64,000 nt of DNA from Epiperipatus broadwayi (GCA_028023455.1 JAQFVV010000206.1:1087861-1151860), one strand, 5' to 3'; positions 46,505 to 57,763 are shown, numbered from the stretch's first letter. The notes: generated by a model not told the origin, from the letters alone. Numbers and translations: made by a program.

Positions 46505-46549
46505 TTGCTGGTCTGGGTGAATTTTGGATTTTGGTAATTTTAATTATAT
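46505..46549 (+). mobile_element. Penelope 3' tail
   Basis: TTTGCTGGTCTGGGTGAATT followed by TTGGATTTTGGTAATTTT, the same tail as at 37,761-37,804 (minus). It ends near the AT microsatellite at 46,585. Confidence 0.65.
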
Positions 46550-46583
46550 ATTGACTAGTTTAGCTTTATGCTTGTATTGTTTG

Positions 46584-46584
<1 letters not shown>

Positions 46585-46672
<88 letters not shown>
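46585..46672. repeat. (AT)n microsatellite
   Basis: About 44 AT units directly downstream of the Penelope tail. Confidence 0.95.
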
Positions 46673-46674
<2 letters not shown>

Positions 46675-47859
46675 AGTAAACTATTATTAGTATCTTTAAA
46701 CTACTATCACATGATATAATTTTTTAATATTTAATGGATTTGGTTCAAATAGTTATTTCATAATATAAAGACATGGAAATGTGAAAAAATAGCAGAGGAA
46801 AACATTTTGGAACCAGAAGTTATGTACAATAAGCTGCTAAAATTAATAAATGTTTGTCTTAAGTCATTTTTATATATAAAAAAGTCAATACATAAATTTT
46901 TGATTTCATTATGTTGTATAAAAAAATGGAAAAAGTTTTACATGTTTTTAAAGTCATATTTATATCATTTTACACACATTCTCTGTATACATAGATTCCA
47001 TAATATTGTATAAAGTAATATGTTTTGAATGACATTCTCTTTTCTTCTTTGGGGATTGTTGACCTGCCAGTGATAGTTAGCACACACCTTTAGATGGATG
47101 AATACTAAATTAGTGGTCATCTATCCAGCTAAATTATTCAGTCAATGATTAGAGAGAAAAGAATATAGTCTATGGCAAATATGTTATACTTGCAGCCAAC
47201 AGTGAATATTTTTGTAGCTCAGCCAATGTAATTGTATATAAGAAATGTTTTAATAATCATATTGCATTCATTTTCCTTATACATCTTATACACAAGTGCA
47301 CCATCCCCCCTCCCACTAATACTAGAAGCAACTATTTTAGCACATAATTATGTACTTACTATCATATGCCAGTACCATGATATTAGTCTGGTACTACTTT
47401 TTTGGTATGTGTAACAGTAAACATTTTGCTTTTGGAGAACAAGAAAAATAGATTTATTTACTTTAAATTGTTAATTTCTGCAGTTATTTAATGTCTATAG
47501 GTTAATGTTCAAAAAAATATTAATTTTTATTAATATGTTCTATTATTTTAAGTTAATGATTTTTCATTTATTTTAACCCTTTGTATTCTGCATATCTCCA
47601 TCAAAACCAAGTGGTAGTAAAAATAAATATAAAAAATTGCTGACAAACATTAAAATTTCCAAGAAAAGTGAGAATTTAAGTATTTTTGCTGTGAAGTAAA
47701 AAATAATCTGCTTGATATATAATAATGTTATTAGTATACCAAAGTTATACAGCATTAATCATCACCAAGAACAATCCTAATTCTAAAATATGGTAATTAC
47801 GGGAGATTCATTAAACAAGAACAGTTGAAAAGCTCAAATAAGGATTGAAAAAATATAAG
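46673..47859. other. A+T-rich spacer
   Basis: Nothing recognised. TTAACCCTTT occurs at 47,573-47,582. Confidence 0.4.
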
Positions 47860-49300
47860 ATCATGTTTACTAAAGCAGTGGTTTCATGCAAGTTACAGCT
47901 TGTCAGAGTTGTTAGCTAGACATTTAAAATCTTTTACTGAAGATGATTTTCATCAAGGATTGTCTAATTAAAGCCTCATAAATTGTTTGTTCTGAAAATG
48001 TGAAGGCTTCTTGAAATAAAGTTGTGGAAAAAATACAAATTTCCAGACACTTTAAGTATTTAGATTAAGGTAAAATCTAGGTTTGAAGCTTTATCCATTG
48101 CCTGTGATGAGAATATGGACATTGTGGGCATAGCTCAATTATCTGTGTTTTATTCATGTTTGTGACATGGATTCCAACATTTTTGACGAATTATTGAAAT
48201 TAGTACCAATGCATACAAGGCACAATATATTTAATTGTGTTGTGGACATCTGAAAAAATACAATCTACCTCTGCCAAAATTAACATGAGTAGCTACAGAT
48301 GGATTTCATTCAAAACTGATAAAAACAATGATTTTGTGACATTATTGTAAACAAAAAACCAAGTGAAATGACAGATCCAAGATTCATCATATGCATTGCA
48401 CTACTATATCAAGAAGTATTATGCATGAAGGTAATAAGCATAAAAAATTGATTGACATCTATCAAAAAAAATCATTAATTGTATAAGTTCTCAATTTCTT
48501 AAATGAATTAGGCAGAGAATATTTCAGTTTGTTATACTATAGTGAGATACACTGGCTATCCTGCCCCAAGTTTCTTAAACAATTGTGGAACTTGAAAGAA
48601 GAAATATGTCAGTTTTTAATAATTAAAAATCAGACACACACCTCTTCATTTATTCTTCATGGTTGATATAAACAGACACATATGATTTAAATGTAAAACT
48701 AAAAAATAAGATCAAATCATTATGAACGTGTGTGGCATAGTTAAAGCATTCAAATGTAAACTAATTCTTGGGGAAAAGCAATTGTAAAATAAAGATTTAA
48801 TGCACTTTTCAACATGCAATATGAACAAATCAAGTTTATGTGAAACTGCATTGTATCATATATATGAAAAAAAAAATTTAAGCCTTAGAACAAATTTTGC
48901 AGATTTTAACTTTTTGGAAGACAAGTTTTCTTTGATTTCTTTTCAATTTCTTCAATAAATATAGAATCAGTACCTAATCAAATACAAATGTAGGTAATTG
49001 AGATCTAGTGCAATTCATATTTGAAGACAAATTTTAATGAAGTTGGCATGCCTGGATTTTACAAATATTTACCTTCCAGAATTTAAAATACTCAAAAATT
49101 GACATATGAAATTATTCCCATGTGTGAGCAGTTATGTTTCAGTTATGAAAAGAAATGTCTCTTGTCAGATCAAGTATTATTGACATTCATCTTAGTTTAG
49201 ATTTGAAAGTATTCATCATGAACAAGATTTCTTTGAAGTAGGAAAAATAGTTGTAGAGAAGAGATGCCAAGTGTTAGGAAGAAAACATTAATTTTATTGT
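47860..49300 (+). pseudogene. hAT-type transposase fossil (ZBED5/GTF2IRD2-like)
   Basis: No long frame survives, but translated pieces follow the order of hAT transposases of the ZBED5/GTF2IRD2 group. SELLARHLKSFTEDDF is near 47,900. SIACDENMDIVGIAQLSVF is near 48,095 and corresponds to the ALDESTDISDTAQLAIF segment of the RNase H-like core. DELLKLVPMH lies near 48,187 in shifted frame, EIHWLSCPKFLKQLWNLKEE near 48,545 corresponds to the RWLSRGKVLKRFFELREE segment, and PCVSSYVSVMKRN near 49,120 corresponds to the C-terminal dimerisation region. Multiple stops and frameshifts; long inactive. Terminal inverted repeats and 8-bp duplications were not found. Confidence 0.7.
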
Positions 49301-50129
49301 TGCTCTTGTTTTTTTTTTTTTTATAAAAATTGGAATTTTTTTCCCTGCAACCCACATAAATCTTGTTTGTTTGTTCATCAAACATTTGAGTGTGATGTGC
49401 ATGATCTATAGTATAAAATCATGCATGCACTAGTGAATGTATGTTTGTTTGTGAAAATACAAGAATATTGGGAGGATAAAAAAAATAAAAAACTGCTTAT
49501 ATAATATTATAATAAATCAGGTTAATGTGATAATCCATAATGTTTGGAAATCACTCATTGTTTTTAAAAGAAAATTAAGACAACCCTAGTTTTCTCATAA
49601 ATAATATATAAAATGTCTATTGACCTTTACCTAAAGGACATATAATATAATTGGTTGTAGCATTACCATGAATTTACAATTCATAGATATAAAGGTTTTT
49701 GATTCAGTTTCTGTACTAATTTCTTAGATCAGATTGGCAATGTCTGCAAAAAAAAAGAAAATATCATCACTTTAAAAATTTAGTGTATATTAATATAGGT
49801 GAAAAAACTGTGGGAAATAATCATTTTGATAAGCCTCATATTGTGAATGCTGAACTACTTCAAGTTGAATCTCACTTCTCATCTCCACTGAGAGATCTAA
49901 CGATTGTTCTTTCAAAAGTTAACCTTGATAATGGCGGATGCTAGTCCGTCGAAATATCGGATTGTAATGCAAACTAATACACAGTTCGTACCCAAAAATA
50001 TTGTATTATATATATATATAACCTGTATGATTTGTAAAATGTGAGTGTTGTTACTTACATAAAATTAGTCCAACATTTAATTACAAGAATATATAGATAA
50101 TGTATCACATGCACATAATTAATAAGGAG
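49301..50129. other. A+T-rich spacer with a hammerhead-like hairpin
   Basis: No supported gene. Contains the hairpin annotated at 49,924-49,960 and a short (AT)n run near 50,010. Confidence 0.4.
49924..49960 (+). ncRNA. Hammerhead-like hairpin
   Basis: CTTGATAAT, stem GGCGGA (49,933-49,938), loop TGCTAG, stem TCCGTC (49,945-49,950), GAAA (49,951-49,954), ATCGG. The layout is that of the other hammerhead-like hairpins here, but the core CUGANGA is replaced by UUGAUAA plus one extra nucleotide. Probably the 3' end of a Penelope-type or related element; an active ribozyme is doubtful. Confidence 0.4.
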
Positions 50130-51640
50130 TAAAAAATAATAGTTATGTTGGTTAGAGAAAAAAGTAGAGTTCTGAAAAAGGAATAGTAATAATAAAAATT
50201 AGAGTTATGAAAGAATAAAAATTACATAAAGTATATAAAAAAAATATAAGACTGTTATTAAATATTCAAGTACTTTACCTGCCACTAATATAAACTCTGA
50301 TCATAATATGCTTAATGGAAATTAAAATTGAAAATACAAACATCAAAAAAGAGAAATGATTTATAAGATGACACTTGGATAAATTGAAAGAAATAGAGAA
50401 AGAAAGGTTTGTTTTTATATATGAATAAATAATAAAGAGGATTGCTATAAAGAGAATTGCTATAAATTAGGAATATATGAATGATTCTTATTGATGTAGG
50501 ATTAAAGAAGAAATATTTAAAATGGCAAAAAATACAATAGGAAGTGTTTGATTAAGAAAAGCTAATAAACTTTTAATAACTGATGGAATGTTGTAAAAAT
50601 GAATACATGGAGAAAATGAAAGAATGACAATAGTAAGGAAAGACAAATAATATATAGGAAAATAATGAATTAAGAAGAAAAGCAGATTTAAAAAAAGTAA
50701 ATGGTTGGAATAGGAATGTAGAAAGACAGAAATGCTTCATCAGGCTCAAAAAATATGATCTGATATTTAATAGAATTAAAAATATCATTTGAAAAAACAA
50801 AAATGTTTATGAGTGAAATAATTTATAAATATAAAAAGGGTTTAAGTGATTGGTTGATGTATTAAAACACTGGAAAGAATATTTTCAATATCTGTTAGAA
50901 AATAAAATGATGCAATTAATTATCAACTTGAAACTGAAGTAAATGATAAGGTAGATGAACAGGATGTAGACACATTAACAGAAAAATAATTATTCCAATT
51001 GAAGAAATAAAAATGACAATACAATATTGACAGAATTTTTGAAAGTGTTGGTAGAGACTTTTCTGAAAGAGATTATTGGATTGTCTAATTACATATATAA
51101 TAATGGAGTTTGGCCTAAAACTTTATTGGAATTATAAAACTCCATTGCTAAAAAAAGTTGTCAGATGTAAAGAGTATAGAACAATAAGTTTGTTATCTCA
51201 TGTTTCAAAAATATTGAAAATTCTAATCAAAGAATTATGGAAAAAGAATATTATACTGGAGAAGAAAATGTTGTTTTTCAAAGACAGAAAAATATAAAAG
51301 ATATTATTGATGTTACTAGAATGATTGCAGAGTAAGAATCAGATTTAAAAATAATGATACTAGACAAGTGAGTAAAAAAAGAGTTTGACAAGAATGCTTC
51401 ATGGCATCTGTCCTTTTAATGTTTAATTAGAAGCCATAATAGATAAATATTTATACTGTGGAGAAATTAAATTGGTGGCAGAATAGTAAAATGAATAAGA
51501 TATACAGATAATATGACTCATAGCTTAAGATAAAAAGAATCTCCAGAATATGTTGAATAAATTTGAGGAAGGATGTATAAAATATGAAATGAAGATTAGC
51601 CTGTAGTAACTACAACCAATATGTGATACTGCTAACAATT
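50130..51640 (+). mobile_element. Decayed non-LTR retrotransposon (third reverse-transcriptase lineage)
   Basis: Translated pieces follow a reverse transcriptase: EYRTISLLSHVSKILKILIK at about 51,172-51,231; a frame-shifted VSKRVRQECFMASVLLM near 51,375 (motif B, usually RQGCPMSPVLF); and a degraded YADD region followed by NLQNMLNKFEEGCIKYEMKI near 51,540-51,598. The EYRTISLLSH wording differs from the YRPIRLLSV of the RTE-like LINE, so this is another family. Upstream 50,300-51,070 holds helical, charged traces with many stops. Confidence 0.65.
51076..51297 (+). pseudogene. Reverse transcriptase fragment
   Basis: A 73-codon frame with CKEYRTISLLSHVSKILKIL, the conserved palm segment of non-LTR reverse transcriptases, then KELWKKNI and FKDRK corresponding to the QFGFRKGR segment. 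It belongs to the element at 50,130-51,640 and is too short to be functional. Confidence 0.7.
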
Positions 51641-52120
51641 TTTAAATGTCTTAATTTAATATTATTTTTTTTAATTAAACAGGTGTCTTTCTCAATATAT
51701 TCCTAAGCATGTCTCTATTTTTCAAAGTCAATTTAGTTTGAATTTAACTCATGTAGTTTTAACTGTATAGTTCTTTCCCCCTTCTGCTTACCAGCATTTC
51801 ATATCATATATAATCTAGACTGGCTATTACATTTTTTTTATCTTTTTTAAATGACAGCTTTTTTGCTCATTTAAAAGAGATGTAATAAAACTTGTTGTAA
51901 CTAATGGCAACAATAATAAGTAGCCAATTTATTTCATTAAAATCACTTATTATAAAAAGCAATCACCTGATTATAAAAAAAGCTGCCAACTAAATCCAGT
52001 TAAATAAAAGTAACTTTATTTTATTTTCTGGCTATATTTTTTAAATTTTTTTATACAAATAATTTAACATTTATAGTAAATAATGCTTATAAAAAAATCA
52101 AATCTGAAATGATATATATA

Positions 52121-52140
52121 TGTGTGTGTGTGTGTGTGTG
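52121..52140. repeat. (TG)10 microsatellite
   Basis: Ten TG units after a short AT run. Confidence 0.95.
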
Positions 52141-52180
52141 TCATAACCTTAAGCTCTGCTTTCAGAACTAATACTTATGT

Positions 52181-52258
52181 AAGATGGATTGAACTTGGAG
52201 AAACCTTTACCCTACAATGGATTGATAATGGTTGATAGTGATGGTGATGATTATGATG
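52181..52258 (+). mobile_element. 3' end fragment of the RTE-like LINE
   Basis: AAGATGGATTGAACTTGGAG, then AACCTTTACCCTACAATGGA, then GATAATGGTTGATAGTGATG. This is the plus-strand match to the last ~75 bp of the LINE at 31,868-31,945 (WIELGETF.LQWIDNG-stop plus the TGATGA tail). A severely 5'-truncated insertion. Confidence 0.8.
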
Positions 52259-54677
52259 GTATATTTTAAAAAAATTATACATTATATTTTCTATTAAATA
52301 AGTCAGTGTGCATATTAAACATTATAAATAATTTATCAAGTTAAATTATTAGTTATAAAAACTGTTATTATACCATATTCCCTGATGACAAGTTTAAACA
52401 AAATGAGTTGATTATTTTACAAGTATAAGTGTAGTTAATTCTGTAATTATAAGTATTTTAAATATCATATATTTAATATTCTTATTGAAGTATAGCTTAT
52501 TCTTATCTTAACTCTTAACCTGGTGAAGCAGCCATATTGAATATTTTAAAAATTATGTTAAGTCACAAATTTTATTATAACCTAAGTTTGTATTCCTCAA
52601 AAATGATATAATATATACCGTTTAAAACATAAAACACCAAAGAATATAAGAAAGCTGAAAAAATATAGTCATTCATATTTAAAGTAATAAAAAAAGAATA
52701 AAAGTTAATATTTCTAAGAATTATTTTCATATTTCATAAATTCAAAATTATCATGCAAACAACTTAAAATTATATTTTTGTTAATAGGTTAGTTGAATTC
52801 ATCATAAAATTTCTAAAAAATCGGTATATAATAATACTTACCTAAGGTAATCCATCACTTGAAAACTTCATAGAATAAAGACATTAGTACCTTTCATTTT
52901 TCATAGTAGTCCTTCAAAATTTATTTCCATACAGGGGTTTGCAATGAATATATTATCCCTAATAACATCCCTTATAACAAGTAGTTAATATTGATCAATA
53001 ATTAGTATAATTTAAATATTATAATAAAGAACTTCAATACTGTTTGTAATTTATTAAAAATTACTTCTAAAATAGTCACTATATACAAAATTAAAAAATA
53101 AAATAAAAAGTGAATGAAATATTAAATTCATTATAGAGTTAATCTTGAGGTACATAAGTTAGTAGTTTAGAGTCAGTGCAATCTAGTATTATTTATCCCA
53201 TCTTTATAGGTTTTAAGGGCTCATATTTCTTTATGTTACTATGACCATAAATTTAGTAATAGTTTCATCAACTGCCATCTTTCTTTGCATTTGAAATGCA
53301 GCTCTGAAATTTACATTGCAGTAGTGGATAATCAGCCTAAGTTTATATACTGTCAAAATCTTTACTTTTAACATTTACACATTTTTATTATTGTTAAAAT
53401 GCAGACAAGACATTATAGAAAAATTTAAATCAGGTCATAATATTTGCAAAATATGTTTATCTTTGTCTAATATCACCTAATTCAAATATTAGACACAAGC
53501 CCACATCATAGCAAAATAATTCATGATATAAATTTACAGAATCATGAACTATTTTTTGATTAGTATATATATGTTAGTTTCAATAATGATTTTTTTATAT
53601 ATTTTTTATCAAATATAAATTTAAATAATAGTTAAAAAATATATAAAAATAAAATAATAATTTAAAAATATATAAAAATAATGCTTACATCAGCTTCTAA
53701 TAATGTTCATTCTTCTAAATACATCAGTAAAGAGGTTTTTTTTTTCCAATGTAATTTTCAAGGTGAATATTATTCCATTAACAATGAAAAACCTTAGGGA
53801 AAGACAAAAAAAATTCAATTGACTTGATCACAAAAATTATCATAATTTTTTTTTATTGTATAAAAACAAACTTACCTTTTCTCAAACTAAAAAGAAAGAT
53901 GGAAATGAATGTGTAAAACACACATGCATAGACTGCATAGATATCTGTTAATATTATGCTTAAACCGGATGTTTATAATTTGAAAATTTTTGAGCATCTT
54001 AGACAGTCTTACAAGATAATTAGTTAAAATGCAATTTTTCATTAAATGTAGCTTAGATAATGTTTATTAAATATTTTGGTTTAAAACAAACATTTTAAGT
54101 AAATTAATAATATTCTAGAATACTGTATAAGGATAGCCGTTAGCTGTAATTTATTTAAAATAGTTCTAAGTAACATCCTAGTCTTTCAAGTGTGTGTACA
54201 GGCATGTTTTTTCTTTTGGATAAACTAAAAAGTTTCAAAGAAATTGAGCACATTTTAATTTCCTTGTTTAAAAAAATTAAGGTGTAATATTATTTAAATT
54301 GTAATATTATTTTAATTTATTAAAATAAAATAAAAATCTATTATGATTTTCAGCTAGTATTTTAATTTTTGAAACTTTTATTAAATAAATGTACTCCTTT
54401 GCAATATTTAATTATTAAATAATTATTTATAAATGTATTATGTAATCAATTTTTTTTTTTGTTGAAAATTTCATTCTATCTATTTTTTAAGAAAGTTATT
54501 TTTAGAACCTTTTACTTGACAATTTATTTTAAAGTTGAATTAATTAATTAATTAGCTAGTGACTAATTGTCAATCATCTATTTCTTTACCACCTGAATTA
54601 TATAAAAGCAACTCACCACATGTATTTGCATCATTCATCATCCTTATTGTTTAATCTAAATCATGAATAGCTAAGTT
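52259..54677. other. A+T-rich spacer
   Basis: No gene or repeat recognised in about 2.4 kb. Confidence 0.4.
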
Positions 54678-54839
54678 AAATATCTGCTTGAAAGATGTAA
54701 TATGTTGGACTATTTCCATCATTTATGAGTGAATATTGAATGTATAGAAAATTTTAAACTTTATTTAAACTTTTCAAATACAAACAACTTGTTAGTAATA
54801 ACACACAAATAGACAATACAGGTTAGTAATTACACAACG

Positions 54840-54872
54840 TTTCGAGTAGTATTATTCTCCACTCTTCTTCAG
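54840..54872 (-). ncRNA. Hammerhead-like hairpin in T1 copy 1
   Basis: Minus strand CTGAAGA (54,872-54,866), one extra A, stem GAGTGG (54,864-54,859) pairing with CTACTC (54,849-54,844), GAAA (54,843-54,840), then CGTTGTGT. CTGAAGA satisfies the CUGANGA core. ACAC before the core can pair with GTGT after the predicted cut (GTT). Stem III would be only ACGT, which suggests a dimeric form. Confidence 0.5.
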
Positions 54873-54910
54873 GTGTTGCTGGCCTATATGCACAGTGACA
54901 ATATTCACTT

Positions 54911-54988
54911 AGAAGTTGAACTCGCACCTTTAGATTCTTGTATATTGAATTTAAGGCAAACGCTCTTCCAACTGAGCTATTCTGTCAA
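54911..54988 (-). tRNA. tRNA-like sequence inside T1 copy 1 (pseudo-tRNA)
   Basis: Minus strand: A box TAGCTCAGTTGG (54,979-54,968), AGAGCG, an enlarged anticodon arm beginning CCTTAAATTCAATA and ending AATCTAAAGG, and a B box-like GAGTTCAACTT (54,923-54,913). CTTAA fits a Leu(UAA)-type anticodon loop, and the ~14 extra nucleotides lie where tRNA introns occur. The acceptor stem does not close well. It is more likely a Pol III promoter of a SINE-like element than a working tRNA. Confidence 0.55.
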
Positions 54989-55038
54989 AGGCAATATTCA
55001 CACATAAATGATGGAAATAGTCCAACATATTACATCTT

Positions 55039-57378
55039 ATAATATACCATCATTACAAACCTTCAGACAAATATCTGCTTGAGTCTCATACTTTGACCCA
55101 CCATATATACCTAAGGAAATTCTTTAAACAACTTGTTTTTAATGGAAGGAAATGATAAACTTCCCATAGCTTTGCCAAACCAGGAATTCTCACAGAGATA
55201 TATGAAATTATACTGCTATGAACTACTAATTAACCTTCAATCTATTGTTTGTACATGCTTGAAGTTTATTTAAAATTAAATCTACTGATATTGTTTTGAA
55301 TACCAGAACTGTGCTCATCTATTTGAATAAATTGCTAATTTATATTCTACAGCTAAATAAAAACTGTATATTTGCTTACTATAATTATTTACAAGAATTC
55401 CCATTATGCTAAATCTTATATATAATAATAAGATTTGAACTTTGTTAACTTGCAGAATATTATAAAGAATAGAAGTGGCTGTAAAATAATAATTAGAAAA
55501 ATTTAAGGTTCATTTACCTTATTATAAAAATAAATTATTTATTATTATTATTTCTTCAATAATTTAAAAATATTTGTGAAAAATAGTGCTTTATTTTAAC
55601 ATCTAGAATCAGAAATGGAAATACTGAGTTTCCAAGAATTATGTCTCATTTTTCAGTATGTTCCAAAAGGATTGACTTTCTGCTTGTGTGTTTTGTCATT
55701 ATATAAAATTTATGCATTTAAATATATTGCCTACTATTGGAATATTTGTAAATGTTATAAAAATAAAAAAAGCTATTTATTGCTGAAATATATTTTATTT
55801 TGTCTATATAGTTTTAGTTACTATGTCTTAATGCTTTTAAAGATTCAATTTGCTTCAAACTTAAATAATATTAAGCTCTCTACAAAATTTGTATAGCTTT
55901 TCTTAATAACCAATAAAGCAAGTCATATACAATGTGACATTGCCTTTATAAGCTTATCTTAAATATTTGGGCTATATAAATCTCATTGAATATTTTTTGT
56001 TTGCTATGGAAATATAAAAGAAATACTATGCATTTTACAATCTACATATTATTGTATAAACTTCATATTTACTAGAAATAATATTAAGCCAATAAACATC
56101 ACGATTACTGGCAATACGTATAGAGAGTTTTTCCTGTAGAAATAATATTGTGCTTCTTTGTTACTCATCAAGTTTACATTGTGATTCCTATAAATTTTTC
56201 ATTGTTTTAAACTTTGCATTGCCCTAAATGAAATGATATTATAGACCTCCTATTGTTTTCATGAATATTGTTATTTTATTTTTAATGGCTGTAAAATTGT
56301 GTTAATGTTTAACTCAATTGCCTCATATTTTGACTAATTATTGTAACTATGTGATATTTAAATATTCAGAATATTTTTTAAAACATTTTATACTTTTATG
56401 GAAACATTATTTGAATTATAATGCAGCAAAGAATCGCATTAGAATCGGTGATTTCAAAATTAAGAACTTTTCCAGTGTTAAAAGGGTTAAAATATAATGT
56501 TTTAGATTTAAATTTATTTATACCTTTGTATGCTTATAATTTATGTATAATTTATATTATATGAATATTGGAATTCTTTGAATATTTTTTGCATTGTAAT
56601 CCAGTATGGAATTATTTAGAGTGCAGAATAAATGAATGAATGAAATTATTGGAGGTGATGTATTTTTTTTATTTAATTGTCAAGCCATAATTGTTATGCC
56701 TAATAATTATTTTATTTAATGTCCTATGTTTTATCATATTTTCACACCATGTGTTTATTATTACTATTTGAGAAAGTCAGTGTTTCAGAGCTATTTTCAT
56801 ATATTATCTTAGTATGTTTTTTAAAGTGAAGTATGTTCTAGGTAACATGTATCTAGATACTATGCTTTTGGAAAATTTTTATGATGGTTTATTCTTACTC
56901 ATCTTGTTAAAATTAGAGTCATATGTCCCTAGTTATTTATTTGCACTTATAGACAAGTGTGTATTTTGTGATTATTTCATCATATTTCCTAGTGTATTTC
57001 TTGAGGTTAAGTATTTTGATACTATTGATATGCATATTATGTATAGTTGATGTGCTACAAACCATGTTAAAATATTTCATGTTTAAACTTACATAATTAT
57101 ATTATATTGGCTTATAAAATTATGCATCCTCTTCAAATGTAAGGTTTTAATATTGTTGGCAAGAATTATTTGTCAATACATTAAATATTAGTTATATTAT
57201 GTCATATTGGAAAGAAATCTGAGTTAATAAATAAATGTAAAAGCTTCATCTATTCATAGCTTACAATATGTTTTCTTAATTGTCTTTAAATTTATTGGTA
57301 AAACATTATAATCATTGTATTATTTTAAACATATTAAAATTATTGTTTTTCTGAAGGTTTGTGATGATGGTGTTCTAG
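55039..57378. other. A+T-rich spacer
   Basis: No supported gene. A fragment of MITE family M1 lies at 56,101-56,137, and AAAGGGTTAA at 56,481-56,490. The 93-codon frame at 55,615 is Y/L/K-rich without any domain and probably arises by chance. Confidence 0.4.
56101..56137. mobile_element. MITE family M1 end fragment
   Basis: GATTACTGGCAATACGTATA, then GAGAGTTTTTCCTGT, matches the right end of the copy at 18,788-18,932 (CCAATACGTATAGTGAGTTT, then TGCC). Confidence 0.7.
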
Positions 57379-57618
57379 CTGTATTTTTATATTGGGCTAT
57401 TTCCATCATATAATATGTATGTTGAATGTCTTTAGAAAAGTTTAATTTTAGTTAAATATTCCAAATGCATTCAATGGCAAAAAAATCCCATAAGCCAACC
57501 TAGTGTGACTATACATAATGTATGAAAACCACTAATCAACTTTGCTCTGAGGAAAAAGTGGAGAAATCAGGAGGAACCTCATAGATAGGAATATGAAATT
57601 ACTACAAACTATTGCCTT

Positions 57619-57702
57619 TGGCAGGATGGCTCAGTTGGTTAGAGCGTTACCTTAAATTTCAATAATCAAAAATCTAAAGACCCAGGTTCGAATCGCATGC
57701 TA
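57619..57702 (+). tRNA. tRNA-like sequence inside T1 copy 2 (pseudo-tRNA)
   Basis: A box TGGCTCAGTTGG (57,627-57,638) and B box GGTTCGAATC (57,685-57,694) match Pol III consensus closely. The anticodon arm is again enlarged (CCTTAAATTTCAATAATCAA, then AAATCTAAAG), parallel to copy 1. It could look like a Leu(UAA) gene with an intron-like insertion, but it sits inside a repeat and the acceptor stem is poor, so I treat it as a tRNA-derived promoter. Confidence 0.55.
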
Positions 57703-57730
57703 GTACTGTCACTGGTCAGGCCAGCAGCAC

Positions 57731-57763
57731 CTGAAGAAAAGGGGAGAAAAATACCTCTCGAAA
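57731..57763 (+). ncRNA. Hammerhead-like hairpin in T1 copy 2
   Basis: CTGAAGA (57,731-57,737), A, stem AAGGGG pairing with CCTCTC (5 of 6 positions), GAAA (57,760-57,763), then TGTTGTGC. GCAC before the core pairs with GTGC after the predicted cut, against ACAC/GTGT in copy 1, so stem I keeps pairing although the sequence changed. Confidence 0.5.

Larger units (their letters stand above)
54692..55038 (-). mobile_element. tRNA-bearing inverted-repeat element T1, copy 1
   Basis: The ends are inverted copies (AAGATGTAATATGTTGGACT on the left; its reverse complement at 55,019-55,038 on the right), and the match continues through ATTTCCATCATTTATG. Inside, on the minus strand, are a tRNA-like sequence and a hammerhead-like hairpin, then CTAACCTGT and TTATTACTAACA. 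The element at 57,379-57,969 has the same parts in the same order on the plus strand. A perfect 14-bp direct repeat (AAATATCTGCTTGA) lies at 54,678-54,691 and 55,069-55,082, abutting the left end and 30 bp beyond the right end, as if it were a target-site duplication. Confidence 0.75.

Noticed and set aside
55615-55896. 93-codon frame
   Set aside because: Y, L, K and F-rich, no motif, no related copy; expected by chance at this base composition.
57619-57702. Functional tRNA-Leu gene
   Set aside because: A and B boxes are good, but the acceptor stem does not close, the anticodon arm is oversized, and the sequence sits inside a repeat with a second copy.
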